Positions 1 to 9,047 of a stretch of DNA of 64,000 nucleotides are shown in pieces. This DNA comes from UBA11358 sp049517655 (lineage in GTDB: Bacteria > Verrucomicrobiota > Verrucomicrobiia > Limisphaerales > UBA11358), in contig JBEKRQ010000003.1 in NCBI GenBank assembly GCA_049517655.1, forward strand, positions 372,001 through 436,000. Reading direction: 5' to 3'. Made by a program: the position numbers and the translations under genes. Within the stretch, counting starts at the first letter, position 1; the number at the start of each line of letters is the position of its first letter. Under the pieces are notes generated by a model. It saw nothing but the letters and a program-made list of their open reading frames with translations. It did no database searches and was not told where the DNA came from.

Positions 1-2
1 CT

Positions 3-152
3 CCGGTAGTGCGGCAAGCTGCGCATGCTGCTGTTCCAACGATCAGCCCGCTGGATCAAATTCTTGTCATTGCCGCGGCAGTGACCGGACTGTTCGTCAT
101 CGTCACAACGGTTTGGATGATGCTGATTCTGAGCGGCGCGGTGAATCAGTAA
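3..152 (+). CDS. 3' end of an unknown membrane protein (partial)
   Basis: An open frame enters from the left edge and ends with TAA at 150-152. The visible 49 codons have a polar stretch and then a hydrophobic segment of about 23 residues (LVIAAVTGLFVIVTTVWMML), so the protein ends with a membrane anchor and a short tail SGAVNQ. The family cannot be recognised from this tail. It lies 35 bases upstream of thioredoxin on the same strand. The frame is uninterrupted and the TM pattern is coherent, but identity is unknown. Confidence 0.55.
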   Translation, partial: PVVRQAAHAAVPTISPLDQILVIAAAVTGLFVIVTTVWMMLILSGAVNQ

Positions 153-187
153 TTGGGTGCGACAACCGTATTTTTCTCGCTTGGCGT

Positions 188-520
188 ATGGCTTCTCCAT
201 TGATTGTCACGCTCACACAGGAAAATTTTGCCCATCAAGTTTTGCAATCACCAGAGCCCATGCTCGTGGATTTCTGGGCTGAATGGTGTGGCCCGTGTAA
301 AATGATCGCCCCGCTTCTTGACGAACTCGCCGTCGAATACGACGGCAAAGTGAAAATCGGCAAGGTCAATGTTGACGAACAACAGTTGCTCGCCGCCGAA
401 TATGGCATTCGCGCCATTCCCACGTTGCTCGTTTTCCACAACGGCCAGGTTGCCGACCAGATTGTCGGCGCGCGCAGCAAACGGGAATTTAAAGCCAGTC
501 TCGACAGCGTCGTGGCCTGA
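188..520 (+). CDS. trxA: Thioredoxin
   Basis: Cytosolic thiol-disulfide oxidoreductase that reduces protein disulfides with electrons from thioredoxin reductase. The 110-residue product has the usual family length, the active site WCGPC (Cys34 and Cys37), the preceding VDFWAEW strand and the cis-proline loop (IRAIPTLLVF). An in-frame ATG at 113 would add 25 residues with no thioredoxin similarity and would overlap the upstream frame, so the ATG at 188 is preferred. No clear Shine-Dalgarno sequence precedes it. The gspF-like gene follows 27 bases downstream. Confidence 0.95.
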   Translation: MASPLIVTLTQENFAHQVLQSPEPMLVDFWAEWCGPCKMIAPLLDELAVEYDGKVKIGKVNVDEQQLLAAEYGIRAIPTLLVFHNGQVADQIVGARSKREFKASLDSVVA

Positions 521-547
521 CCGCTGCCGGTCCCGCGAGGCGGGGTT

Positions 548-1561
548 ATGCCACTCATCATCTCGCCCCGACAATTTGTCCAGCGGGCCGAGTTGTATCA
601 TCAACTCAATCAGCTCACGTCCGCAGGAGTTCCCATCGTTCGCGCACTGGAGCAAATCGAACGCCGGCCGCCCGCCTCTGCCTACCACAAGCCGTTGCAA
701 CGCCTGCTCAATGAAATCGCCCAAGGCGCAACGCTGGCCGGATCATTGCGACGTCTCGACTGGTTGCCCGAGTTCGACCTGGCGTTGATTGGGGCCGGCG
801 AACAGAGCGGGCGACTCGACGCCTGTTTCCGCCTGCTCGCCGATTATTACAACGACCGCGCCCGGGTCATCCGGCAGGTGATTTCCCAGCTCATTTACCC
901 CGTCGGGCTGATTCATTTGGCCGCCTTCGTTTTTCTAATTATTCTTCCGTTCGCCGCGTCGCAGTTCAATGCCAGCCTGCCCCTCCTGTTCGCCAAAGCC
1001 GTACTCATTCTCTCACCACTTTATGGCGCCGTCGCCTTGATGATTTACGCTACGCAAAGCAAACACGGTGAAAACTGGCGCGCATGGATCGAAGCTTTCT
1101 GGCGTTTGGTCCCCATCCTGGGCAAGGCCCGCCATGACCTTGCCCTGTCCCGGCTCGCCGCGGCGCTTGAATCGCTCATCAGCGCCGGGGTCAACATCTT
1201 TGAAGCTTGGGACCTGGCCGCCACCGCCAGCGGCTCGCCCGCCCTGCGCCGTGCCGTCGCCGCTTGGAAACCGCAAGTGGTTGCCGGTCAAATGCCATCC
1301 GAAGCTGTCAACCTCTGCCCGCTTTTCCCGGAAACTTTTGCCAACCTTTACGCCAGCGGCGAAGTCAGCGGCAAACTGGATGAAACGCTCCGCCGTCTAA
1401 ACCGGCTTTACAATGAGGACGGCACACGCAAGCTGAACGCCTTCGCAACTTGGACGCCACGGCTTGTTTATCTGCTGGTCGCGCTGATGATCGGTTACAA
1501 GGTTGTCCAATTCTGGTCGGGTTACTTCAATCAAATCTCAACCATCACCAACGGGTTTTAA
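548..1561 (+). CDS. Type II secretion/pilus inner-membrane platform protein (GspF/PilC family)
   Basis: Polytopic inner-membrane protein of the T2SSF family, which forms the platform for pseudopilus or type IV pilus assembly. The 337 residues hold two related T2SSF repeats (about 15-135 and 190-315), each with the pattern 'L..L..AGV.I..AL' followed by a helix containing GE.SG (GAGEQSGRL and ASGEVSGKL). Hydrophobic segments are near 113-135, 145-165 and the C-terminus. At 337 residues it is shorter than classical GspF (about 400). No other secretion genes are nearby, so it may be a stand-alone paralogue. It converges on opgH. Confidence 0.85.
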   Translation: MPLIISPRQFVQRAELYHQLNQLTSAGVPIVRALEQIERRPPASAYHKPLQRLLNEIAQGATLAGSLRRLDWLPEFDLALIGAGEQSGRLDACFRLLADYYNDRARVIRQVISQLIYPVGLIHLAAFVFLIILPFAASQFNASLPLLFAKAVLILSPLYGAVALMIYATQSKHGENWRAWIEAFWRLVPILGKARHDLALSRLAAALESLISAGVNIFEAWDLAATASGSPALRRAVAAWKPQVVAGQMPSEAVNLCPLFPETFANLYASGEVSGKLDETLRRLNRLYNEDGTRKLNAFATWTPRLVYLLVALMIGYKVVQFWSGYFNQISTITNGF

Positions 1562-1672
1562 TTCCGCTTTGCGCACCGGACTCTTGCCAATTACTTTCGT
1601 CGCGTTTTTACAACACGGACGTGGAATTGCAGCGTATACTGGAATTGCTGTAACCGCAGCGGGAGGTCGCGA

Positions 1673-3856
1673 CTACGACTCATCCTGCCGGCTGAATTCG
1701 CGAATCGCGGCCCTCCACCACGGTCCGAGTGATTCCCTCGGACACAGCCATGATTGCCGATGCAGCCAGACCATCGTGTGTGCATCGACCATGATCAAAA
1801 GCCGTTCAGCGGCGGCCAGCTTGTTCGGCCCATCAGCGAGCAGTTTTTCGGCGAGTGCACGAACAGCCGGACTGCCAACGCCGAGTTTGTTCAATTGCTC
1901 GGCGTAAATCGGATTCAATTTTTTCTCGCGTAAAAGTGAAACATGAATCGCGTTGACGTAAGGGTCGAGCACGGCTTTGGCCAGACCGGAATGCGGGCGG
2001 CGAGGCGCGGTATCACTGGTGAGTTCATGAATTTTCAAATGTGCGCGCAAAGAAACAAGTTCCAGCGGCGGTTTTGTTTCTTCCGGCGTCAGAAACAGTC
2101 CGAGTTTTCGCGCGCATGCTCCAAGGTTGCGCCGGCTGGTCAACACGCTGAATGGAATGGAAAACGCCATGCCCGTGAACAGAGGCGTGAACCACCAGAA
2201 CAAAGACCGGTCAAGCTGCCATATGAATGCGCCCGAAACCAACCCCATTAGCGTGTGCCCCCAATGGCGCTGAATGGCGAACGGCCAGGTTGTGCCATCG
2301 GCGGCGCGTTTTTGCTGGCCCCAACTCACGCTCCTGCCAAACAGATTTGTGACGACAAAGCGCGTATGCCACAACATTTGCAACGGCGCATGCAAGGTGG
2401 AAAAGATTGTTTCGCCGATGACACCAACGGTGGCACGGGCCAGACCGCCAAATGCCCGCTGGCGTTTCCCATCGTACGCGAGGTCGATCATGGCAAGCAA
2501 TTTGGGCAGCATGAGTACAACCATGCAAATGATGAAAACGAGCAGTGCATGCGCGGTGCCGCTCAAGTTCAAATATGGGGTGAAGGCGTGAACAGTGATA
2601 TTTGACAGGCCGGAGTGTTTTTGAAACCAGTAGATCCAAAGAAACGTTACCAGGAACGCCAGCCAAAGCGGCCCCGCGAGATAACCGCAAATGCCAAAAA
2701 GTAAATGCGCCCGGCTTGCGTTGCGCAATCCTTTGGCAAAGAGCACGAGGCTGTGTTGGAGGTTGCCCTGGCACCAGCGGCGGTCGCGTTGGGCATTTTC
2801 AATGATGCCTTGAGGCGTTTCTTCGTAGCTGCCTTCAAGGTCGTAAGCGAACCAGATTTCCCAGTTTTCGCGCAGTAATAATGCAGCTTCAACAAAGTCA
2901 TGGCTGAGAATCTGGCCGCCGAACGGTTTGCTACCCGGCAGTTGCGGCAGGTCGCAATACTGCATAAACGGTTCGGTGCGGATGATGGCGTTGTGTCCCC
3001 AATAATTGCCGAGGTTGAGCGCCCAATAATTCAGTCCGGCTATGAAAAGCGACGTATAGAGGCGATTGGCGAATTGCTGAATGCGTCCTAACAACGATTC
3101 CGCATTGACCAGCGCTGGCACCGCCTGGATCAGTCCGACGGTCGGATGCGCTTCCATTAATTTGACCAAATCCACGAGTGTTTCACCGCGCATGACGCTG
3201 TCGGCGTCGCACACGATGAAATAGCGATAACGGCGGCCCCAAGCGTTTAGAAAATCACGAACATTGCCACTCTTGCGGCCTTCGTCGTTTAACCGGTGCC
3301 GATAGTAGATGCGGCCCAGGGCGTCGAGTTCGTGAATCAAATCATACCAACGCTGTTCTTCTTCGACCCATTTGTCGGGGTCGGTTGAATCACTCAAGAC
3401 GAAGAAGTCGAATCGTTCAAGTTGGCCGGTTTTTTCGAGCGATTCATAAGTGGCACGTAAGCCTTCATAAACACGGACAACGTCCTCGTTGTGAATCGGG
3501 AAGATAATTGCCGTGCTCGTGCCTGCGATGCTCTGTGCACGGTAATCCGTCAGCTGTGTGATGCACTGGGGCGCGCCGGACCTTCGCAGAACAAAGCCAA
3601 ATATGCCGTGCATGCAGCCGACGGCGGCCAGAAAAAACAGAATGACGAACAAAACCAGCAAAACCGTCCGCGACGCGGACCAGCCAGTGCGCCAGAGCAG
3701 ATCGGCGAAAAGCATCGAAACCAAGCCGGTGAGCGCCAGGGCACATGAATAAAAAGTGAACAGCCGCCAGCTGTGTCGGATGTGGGGCATGGGCGTCACG
3801 CCGGGAGGCGGCGATTGGCTTGAGGCCGAAGCGGGTTGGGGGACTACACTGGGCAT
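1673..3856 (-). CDS. opgH: Glucans biosynthesis glucosyltransferase H
   Basis: Inner-membrane GT2 enzyme that builds the beta-1,2 glucose backbone of osmoregulated periplasmic glucans from UDP-glucose. The 727 residues are shorter than E. coli OpgH (about 847), mainly at the N-terminus. Two TM helices (about 33-55, 63-90) precede the glycosyltransferase domain, which carries the DAD metal site (217-219) and the processive QxxRW motif (QRDRRW, 356-361). Several TM helices follow (about 385-560), then a cytosolic C-terminal region. It starts 3 bases after the unknown gene at 3860 and is the last gene of opgG-unknown-opgH. Confidence 0.93.
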   Translation of the reverse strand: MPSVVPQPASASSQSPPPGVTPMPHIRHSWRLFTFYSCALALTGLVSMLFADLLWRTGWSASRTVLLVLFVILFFLAAVGCMHGIFGFVLRRSGAPQCITQLTDYRAQSIAGTSTAIIFPIHNEDVVRVYEGLRATYESLEKTGQLERFDFFVLSDSTDPDKWVEEEQRWYDLIHELDALGRIYYRHRLNDEGRKSGNVRDFLNAWGRRYRYFIVCDADSVMRGETLVDLVKLMEAHPTVGLIQAVPALVNAESLLGRIQQFANRLYTSLFIAGLNYWALNLGNYWGHNAIIRTEPFMQYCDLPQLPGSKPFGGQILSHDFVEAALLLRENWEIWFAYDLEGSYEETPQGIIENAQRDRRWCQGNLQHSLVLFAKGLRNASRAHLLFGICGYLAGPLWLAFLVTFLWIYWFQKHSGLSNITVHAFTPYLNLSGTAHALLVFIICMVVLMLPKLLAMIDLAYDGKRQRAFGGLARATVGVIGETIFSTLHAPLQMLWHTRFVVTNLFGRSVSWGQQKRAADGTTWPFAIQRHWGHTLMGLVSGAFIWQLDRSLFWWFTPLFTGMAFSIPFSVLTSRRNLGACARKLGLFLTPEETKPPLELVSLRAHLKIHELTSDTAPRRPHSGLAKAVLDPYVNAIHVSLLREKKLNPIYAEQLNKLGVGSPAVRALAEKLLADGPNKLAAAERLLIMVDAHTMVWLHRQSWLCPRESLGPWWRAAIREFSRQDES

Positions 3857-3859
3857 GGC

Positions 3860-4450
3860 TCAATGGGTGAGGATGAAAATGGTTATCAGCAGCAATGCAA
3901 ATAGAATCCACGATAACGCCATTTTCAGGTAAGGAATCCGGCTAAAATTTGTGAGTGTTGTAATGGGGCCGAGATCGAATGGGCGCGGCGTCATCTTGGA
4001 AAGTTGAAAATCCGGCCCGGCGCGCAAATAGGTTTCGCGCATGGCACCGACAAATTCTTCAGGCCACGGGCCGGGGCGCAAAAATTGATCCTGCCATCTG
4101 CCCGGCATGTCGGCGAGCAGCAACGCCAGTCGCCCGCGTGTCGTCAGCATTTGATCGGCGTTCACAGACGATTCCTGGAGCACGGCGGCGAACCACTCAA
4201 TCACAAGACGATCCATCTCCTCGGCGGCGAGCTGGGTGGCGGAATGGTTTGGCTCAGCGGGTGCGCGGCGCATGGCGCGTTCGAGCACGCGCAGGACAAG
4301 CTGGCCGAGCAACACCTTGTTGCGCACGCGCAGGGCGTGGAAATAATTTTCCACCTTTTCATAAGCGGCGTTCCACTCTTCCAATGGACGGCCTGCCAAA
4401 TGGCCGGAGGGATCGGTCAGCGCGCCAATGCCGTTCATGGCGGGCTCCAT
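3860..4450 (-). CDS. Unknown tail-anchored protein between opgG and opgH
   Basis: No family is recognised. The 196-residue product is mostly helical and charged, with one hydrophobic segment at the extreme C-terminus (about 173-195, ending LLLITIFILTH), so it is probably tail-anchored in the inner membrane with a cytosolic body. Its start overlaps the end of opgG by 16 bases and it ends 3 bases before opgH, which argues for translational coupling and a shared role in periplasmic glucan synthesis or its control. This role is inferred from position only. Confidence 0.75.
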   Translation of the reverse strand: MEPAMNGIGALTDPSGHLAGRPLEEWNAAYEKVENYFHALRVRNKVLLGQLVLRVLERAMRRAPAEPNHSATQLAAEEMDRLVIEWFAAVLQESSVNADQMLTTRGRLALLLADMPGRWQDQFLRPGPWPEEFVGAMRETYLRAGPDFQLSKMTPRPFDLGPITTLTNFSRIPYLKMALSWILFALLLITIFILTH

Positions 4451-6027
4451 TGGTAAGACCAGGTTTCACTCAAAATGTTGGTTCCCTTTTGCAACGTGCA
4501 ACGCAGATCCACCGGATTGATGTTGCCGGGCCTGGGCTGCATTTTCAGAATGACACGCCAACCCCCCAAATAGGGGTTGCGGAGGATTTGATTGTAAAAG
4601 ATCATCGCATTGGTGCTGCAATTGGCAATGGCCTGCGGTGGATTACTTTCGGGAACGGCATCGAGTGCCGGCCCGTCAAAATCAATCACGAATTGCCGGC
4701 AATTCGCACAACTTAAGTTAAGCTCCTTGCTTGAGTCAAGCCCCACGCGCGTAGACACGACTCTGTTGTTGGACAATTTGTCCGTTTCACTCATCCAACG
4801 AAGCGTGTAACCGAGGCGGTAAGGTTGCAGCGGCTGGGGTTTGTTCCTCGGATCCCAAAACACCACGATGTTGTCAAAACCCTCATAATTCGCGCTCAGT
4901 TCAACCAAATGCAAATCGCCGTCGCCCCAGTTGCCACGTGGCTCGATCCACACGCTTGGTTCAAGCTGATAAAAGTTGAACATATCCTGATATGCCGCGA
5001 ATGAACGCTCGCGCTGCAACAACCCAAAACCACGGACATTCGGAGCGGAAAAAATCTGGTGGCGCATGACGGGAGGATTGTCGAGCGGATGCCAGAGCAC
5101 TTCGCCGCTGTCCATGTGGACCAACAGTCCGTCGGTGTCGTGAACTTCGAGACGGTAATCGTCGAACTTGCGCTCTGAGTTTTTTCCAAACCAAAACATG
5201 CTTGTTAATGGCGCCAGCCCGATGGTTTTGACGGGTTGCCGCTCCGCGTTTACGGCGTGGACCATGTTGGTGTCGCGAAAAAACAGTTCGGCCTCAACGT
5301 CAACCACAGTCGTTTCACCCGGGTGGATGAGAAATTGATATGCGCCAGCGCAACTCACGCTGTCGAGTATGGCGAACAACTTTAATTGCCCATCGTCCTT
5401 TTGCGGTTTGCCCAGCCACCAGTCGGTGAAAATGGGAAATTCCTCCGGACGGTCCGGTTCGCCACAGTCCAGTGCCAGTCCGCGCGCGGACTGGCCGTAA
5501 CGTTGATCCTTGCCGAGCAGCCGGAAATAACTTGCGCCGAGAAACGCGCCGATCTCATCCCACTTGCCTAAGTCGTTCAATTGATTCAGCAGGCGGAACC
5601 CGGCGTAACCCGTGTCCGCGGGGATCTCGTTTTGAATGTGCAGCGCGCGGTAGTTGAAAAAATCCTGCACGAACCGGATTGGCTGCACGTGTGTCGCCGT
5701 GAATTCATAAACGTGAACCGGTTCCTGATAGAGATAGCCTGGATGAAAAAACTCCACGCGAAATGGCAGGTCATCCGCCGCCCACAACGCCCGCTCGTGC
5801 CGGAATTCAATCTCGCGGTACTTGTCGTAATCGAGATTCTCCTGCCGCAACACCTTCGGCAAATCGGCGCGCGGCGAGTGGAAGGGATGCTCTGCACGTT
5901 TCTCGGCCAGTTTCGCCACATAATCCAGCGTTACCTCGGTTGACTCCATGCCAGCCCAAGCCCTGGCCGCCAGCATCATCCCAAAGAGTAAAATCAGGCA
6001 ATTACGTCGTGACATGAAAAGATACAA
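4435..6027 (-). CDS. opgG: Periplasmic glucans biosynthesis protein G
   Basis: Periplasmic protein of the OpgG/OpgD (MdoG) family, which acts on the nascent glucan chain and is needed for branching or release. The 530 residues begin with a Sec signal peptide (hydrophobic CLILLFGMMLAARAWA, cleavage near residue 25). The mature part matches the family: an N-terminal beta domain (SPRADLPKVL...LDYDKYREI, FHPGYLY) and a C-terminal immunoglobulin-like domain. It is the first gene of the opg operon, 65 bases after the ABC permease on the same strand. Confidence 0.93.
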   Translation of the reverse strand: MYLFMSRRNCLILLFGMMLAARAWAGMESTEVTLDYVAKLAEKRAEHPFHSPRADLPKVLRQENLDYDKYREIEFRHERALWAADDLPFRVEFFHPGYLYQEPVHVYEFTATHVQPIRFVQDFFNYRALHIQNEIPADTGYAGFRLLNQLNDLGKWDEIGAFLGASYFRLLGKDQRYGQSARGLALDCGEPDRPEEFPIFTDWWLGKPQKDDGQLKLFAILDSVSCAGAYQFLIHPGETTVVDVEAELFFRDTNMVHAVNAERQPVKTIGLAPLTSMFWFGKNSERKFDDYRLEVHDTDGLLVHMDSGEVLWHPLDNPPVMRHQIFSAPNVRGFGLLQRERSFAAYQDMFNFYQLEPSVWIEPRGNWGDGDLHLVELSANYEGFDNIVVFWDPRNKPQPLQPYRLGYTLRWMSETDKLSNNRVVSTRVGLDSSKELNLSCANCRQFVIDFDGPALDAVPESNPPQAIANCSTNAMIFYNQILRNPYLGGWRVILKMQPRPGNINPVDLRCTLQKGTNILSETWSYQWSPP

Positions 6028-6092
6028 GTAACGGATTGGCTGCGATTTGCAAGTTTACTCGGAACTCGCTGCGAACTGGGAAATTGCCCCGT

Positions 6093-7232
6093 TTAATCCA
6101 GTGTCTGGCGGTAACGCTTGATGCCAATGGCCAGCATCACGACCAAAAACAGCGCAATCGGCCAGAGATCGGGCGCAATTTCCACCAAGCCATTTCCTTT
6201 CAATAAAATCCCGCGCACGACGCGCAAAAAATGCGTGAGCGGCAACGTTTCACCGATGTCCTGCGCCCAGCCCGGCATTCCGCGAAACGGGAACATATAA
6301 CCCGAAAGCAACAGCGACGGCAGGAAAAAGAAAAAGGCCATTTGCACGGCTTGGAGCTGATTCTTGGCAATGGTCGAAAAAGTGATGCCCACCGCGAGGT
6401 TGGCCACGATGAACAGAAACGTCAGCGCCAGCAGCAACGACACACTGCCCACAATCGGCACGTCAAATAGAAACTTCGACGCCAGCAAAATCAGGAAGAC
6501 CTGCGCATAGCCGACAGTGATGTAAGGCACGATTTTGCCAATCATCACTTCGCCGGGTCGCGCCGGTGTCGATAATAAATTTTCCATCGTGCCACGCTCA
6601 CGTTCGCGCGTGATGGCCAGCGCGGTGATGATGATCATTGTCATTGTCAGCATGATGCCCATCAACCCGGGCACGATGTTGTATTGGGTGATGTTTTCCG
6701 GGTTGTAATGCTGATGCACCACCAGATTAAACGGCGCGGGCGCGCGGCGCAGTTTTGCCAGCGGTTCGGTGAGGTCGCGATTCAGCACAGTGGTCGCCAG
6801 CAGGTTTGCAGCGGCGATGGCATAGCCGGTGGCTGCCGGATCGGTCGCATCGGCTTCCAGCAGCAAATCCGGGCGTTCGCCGCGCAGCAGCTTGCGCGAA
6901 AAATCCACGGGAATTTCCACGGCGAACTGCACTTTACCCTGCGCGAGCAGTTTCTGGATGTCCGCCTCGTTCTTCGCCTCGCGGGTGATGTCGAAATAAC
7001 TACTATTGCGCATTGCCCACACAATCGTCCGCGAAAAAACGGTGTTGTCCGCCGAGTAAACAGCCGTGGGCAGATGCTTCGGGTCGGAATTGATGGCATA
7101 GCCAAAGATAATAAGCTGGAGTATCGGAATGCCGATCATCATTGCGAACGTGACGCGGTCGCGGCGCATCTGGATGAATTCCTTGCCGACAATCGTCCAG
7201 AACCGCCGCCAGTTGAATTCGTGCAGTTTCAC
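6093..7232 (-). CDS. ABC-2 type transporter permease (YbhS/YhhJ-like)
   Basis: Membrane subunit of a drug or lipid ABC exporter. The frame is open upstream, but the likely start is GTG at 7230-7232, which overlaps the TGA of the ATPase gene in a GTGA arrangement, giving 379 residues. One TM helix near the N-terminus (MMIGIPILQLIIFGYAI) is followed by a large periplasmic domain (about 45-170), then five TM helices in the C-terminal half. The motif ERERGTMENLLSTPARP between TM2 and TM3 is typical of ABC-2 permeases. Neighbouring ATPase and HlyD-like adaptor complete a YbhGFS-like set, with only one permease. Confidence 0.9.
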   Translation of the reverse strand: MKLHEFNWRRFWTIVGKEFIQMRRDRVTFAMMIGIPILQLIIFGYAINSDPKHLPTAVYSADNTVFSRTIVWAMRNSSYFDITREAKNEADIQKLLAQGKVQFAVEIPVDFSRKLLRGERPDLLLEADATDPAATGYAIAAANLLATTVLNRDLTEPLAKLRRAPAPFNLVVHQHYNPENITQYNIVPGLMGIMLTMTMIIITALAITRERERGTMENLLSTPARPGEVMIGKIVPYITVGYAQVFLILLASKFLFDVPIVGSVSLLLALTFLFIVANLAVGITFSTIAKNQLQAVQMAFFFFLPSLLLSGYMFPFRGMPGWAQDIGETLPLTHFLRVVRGILLKGNGLVEIAPDLWPIALFLVVMLAIGIKRYRQTLD

Positions 7233-8155
7233 GAAAAGTTGTCCTTTGCACTTTCCATCAGACCGACGAACACGTCCTCCAGCCCGGATTCGATTTGTTG
7301 CCAGCGATAGGCGCCGGTAATCCACGGACTAATGCTTTCGCGCAGTCGCTCCGCGTCGCGACCGCTCACGTGCAAAATCGTGCCAAACGCGACGACCTGT
7401 TCGACTCCGGGTTTGTCGTGGATTTTTTCGGCAAGTTCCGGCAAATTCGGCCCAGTGACTTCCCAAGTCGTCAGGCCCGCGGCTTTAACAACCTCTTCAA
7501 CGCTGCCGCGCGCGAGCAAATTGCCATAGGCGATGTAGGCAAGCCTATGACAGCGTTCGGCTTCGTCCATGTAATGTGTCGTGATGAGGGCGGTCAAACC
7601 ACCAGCGGCGAGCTTGTGAATCTCATCCCAAAAATCGCGGCGCGCCTTGGGATCCACACCCGCCGTAGGTTCATCGAGCAAAAGCAATTGCGGCTCATGA
7701 ATCAGGCACGCGGACAACGCCAGCCGCTGCTTCCAGCCGCCGGAAAGCGTGCCGGCAAGTTGGCGGCGACGCGCGGTCATGCCGAGGCGTTCAAGGCTTT
7801 TTTCGACGGCTGCATGGCGTTCCGGCACGCCGTAAATGCGCGCAGTGAAATCTAGGTTCTCCTCGACGGTCAGGTCTTCATAAAAACTGAACCGCTGTGT
7901 CATGTAACCGACGTTTTTTTTGATCTCGCCGGATTCAGTGCGGATGTCGAACCCCAGGCAGCGCCCATTTCCGCCGTCGGGTTTGAGCAAACCGCACAAC
8001 ATCCGCAGAAACGTCGTCTTGCCGCTGCCGTTCGGACCCAGAAAACCGTAAATCTCACCGCGCCGCACCTGCATGGGGATATTGTTCACGACCGTGCGGC
8101 TGCCGAACCGCTTCGTGATGCCCTGCACGTCAATCACGAGATCGTTCGCGGTCAT
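7229..8155 (-). CDS. ABC transporter ATP-binding protein (YbhF-like)
   Basis: Cytosolic ATPase of the exporter. The 308 residues carry Walker A GPNGSGKT (about 39-46), Q-loop MTQRF, signature LSGGWKQRL (Trp where Gln is usual), Walker B LLLLDEPT and the H-loop TTHYMDEAE. It is a single ATPase unit with an extra C-terminal domain of about 80 residues typical of the DrrA/NatA group. It starts 3 bases after the adaptor gene and overlaps the permease start, so the three genes form one transcription unit. Confidence 0.93.
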   Translation of the reverse strand: MTANDLVIDVQGITKRFGSRTVVNNIPMQVRRGEIYGFLGPNGSGKTTFLRMLCGLLKPDGGNGRCLGFDIRTESGEIKKNVGYMTQRFSFYEDLTVEENLDFTARIYGVPERHAAVEKSLERLGMTARRRQLAGTLSGGWKQRLALSACLIHEPQLLLLDEPTAGVDPKARRDFWDEIHKLAAGGLTALITTHYMDEAERCHRLAYIAYGNLLARGSVEEVVKAAGLTTWEVTGPNLPELAEKIHDKPGVEQVVAFGTILHVSGRDAERLRESISPWITGAYRWQQIESGLEDVFVGLMESAKDNFS

Positions 8156-8158
8156 AAA

Positions 8159-8983
8159 TCACGGGTTGATCTGCACATCCACCGGTTGGCCGGGACGAAG
8201 GTCCGCTGCATTCGACGACGAAAATTTCGCTTCAATCATGTAAACCATTTTTGCGCGATTCTCACGGCTGTAAATCACTGGTGGCGTGAACTCGGCCTGT
8301 GTTGAAATGTAATTGACCGTGGCTGAATGTGCGTGCTGACCGCCATCGAACGTCACGCTGACGGTCTGACCGGGTTTGATTCGCGGCAAAACCGTTTCCG
8401 GCACGAAGAAACGCACTTTAATGTTTGCAGGCGGCAACAGCTCGACAATCGGATTGCCCGCCGCCACCCATTCGCCGAAGCGATACAACGTATCTTGGAC
8501 AAATGCGTTCGTCGGTGCGAATTGTTCCTTTTGGTCGAATGACCAGAGCGCTTTGGCCACCGCGGCTTTTTGCGACCCGACTCGCGCCTGGTCGGCATCC
8601 CGTTGAGCACGGGCCTGGTCCAGTTCTTCGGCGGAGATCACCTCCAGATGATCTTCGCGCAATTGTATGCGGCGGGCATATTCGGCTTGTGAAAGCGCGA
8701 GATTGGCTTCCGCTTGCGTTAAATTTTTTTCAACCTCATTCAATGCGGCAGCCTCGGAATTCCGCTCCAATTCAAACAACAGTTGTCCGGTTTTCACCTC
8801 ATCGCCGCGCGCGACGGCAAGATTTGTCAGTGCGCCCCCAATGGGAGAGGCCACGTAAACATATTCGCCTTCGATGTAACCTTGGAACACGCTGGACGAT
8901 TTGCCTGAACAACCGGTGATAAAAACCGCGGCTAAAAGCAGTCCGACGGACAAAATGACAGTTTTTCGCGGGCTCATTTGCAT
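8159..8983 (-). CDS. HlyD/YbhG-family periplasmic adaptor, predicted lipoprotein
   Basis: Membrane-fusion protein linking the ABC exporter to an outer-membrane channel. The chosen start at 8983 (alternative 8977) gives 274 residues with a lipobox ending in Cys25 (VFITGCSG). A longer frame to 9235 would run through the divergent TolC-like gene and is rejected. Domains: biotinyl-lipoyl half (YVYVASPIGGALTNLAVARG), a coiled-coil hairpin (about 75-160), the second lipoyl half, and beta-barrel strands (VRFFVPETVLPRIKPGQTV). The TolC-like gene diverges from a shared 64-base intergenic region, so adaptor and channel probably work together. Confidence 0.88.
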   Translation of the reverse strand: MQMSPRKTVILSVGLLLAAVFITGCSGKSSSVFQGYIEGEYVYVASPIGGALTNLAVARGDEVKTGQLLFELERNSEAAALNEVEKNLTQAEANLALSQAEYARRIQLREDHLEVISAEELDQARAQRDADQARVGSQKAAVAKALWSFDQKEQFAPTNAFVQDTLYRFGEWVAAGNPIVELLPPANIKVRFFVPETVLPRIKPGQTVSVTFDGGQHAHSATVNYISTQAEFTPPVIYSRENRAKMVYMIEAKFSSSNAADLRPGQPVDVQINP

Positions 8984-9047
8984 CAAGAAGAACCGAAGTG
9001 GCGGAAATTTGCAAGTTTGCGTCAGACTGGCTGGAACTGTTAAGTTC

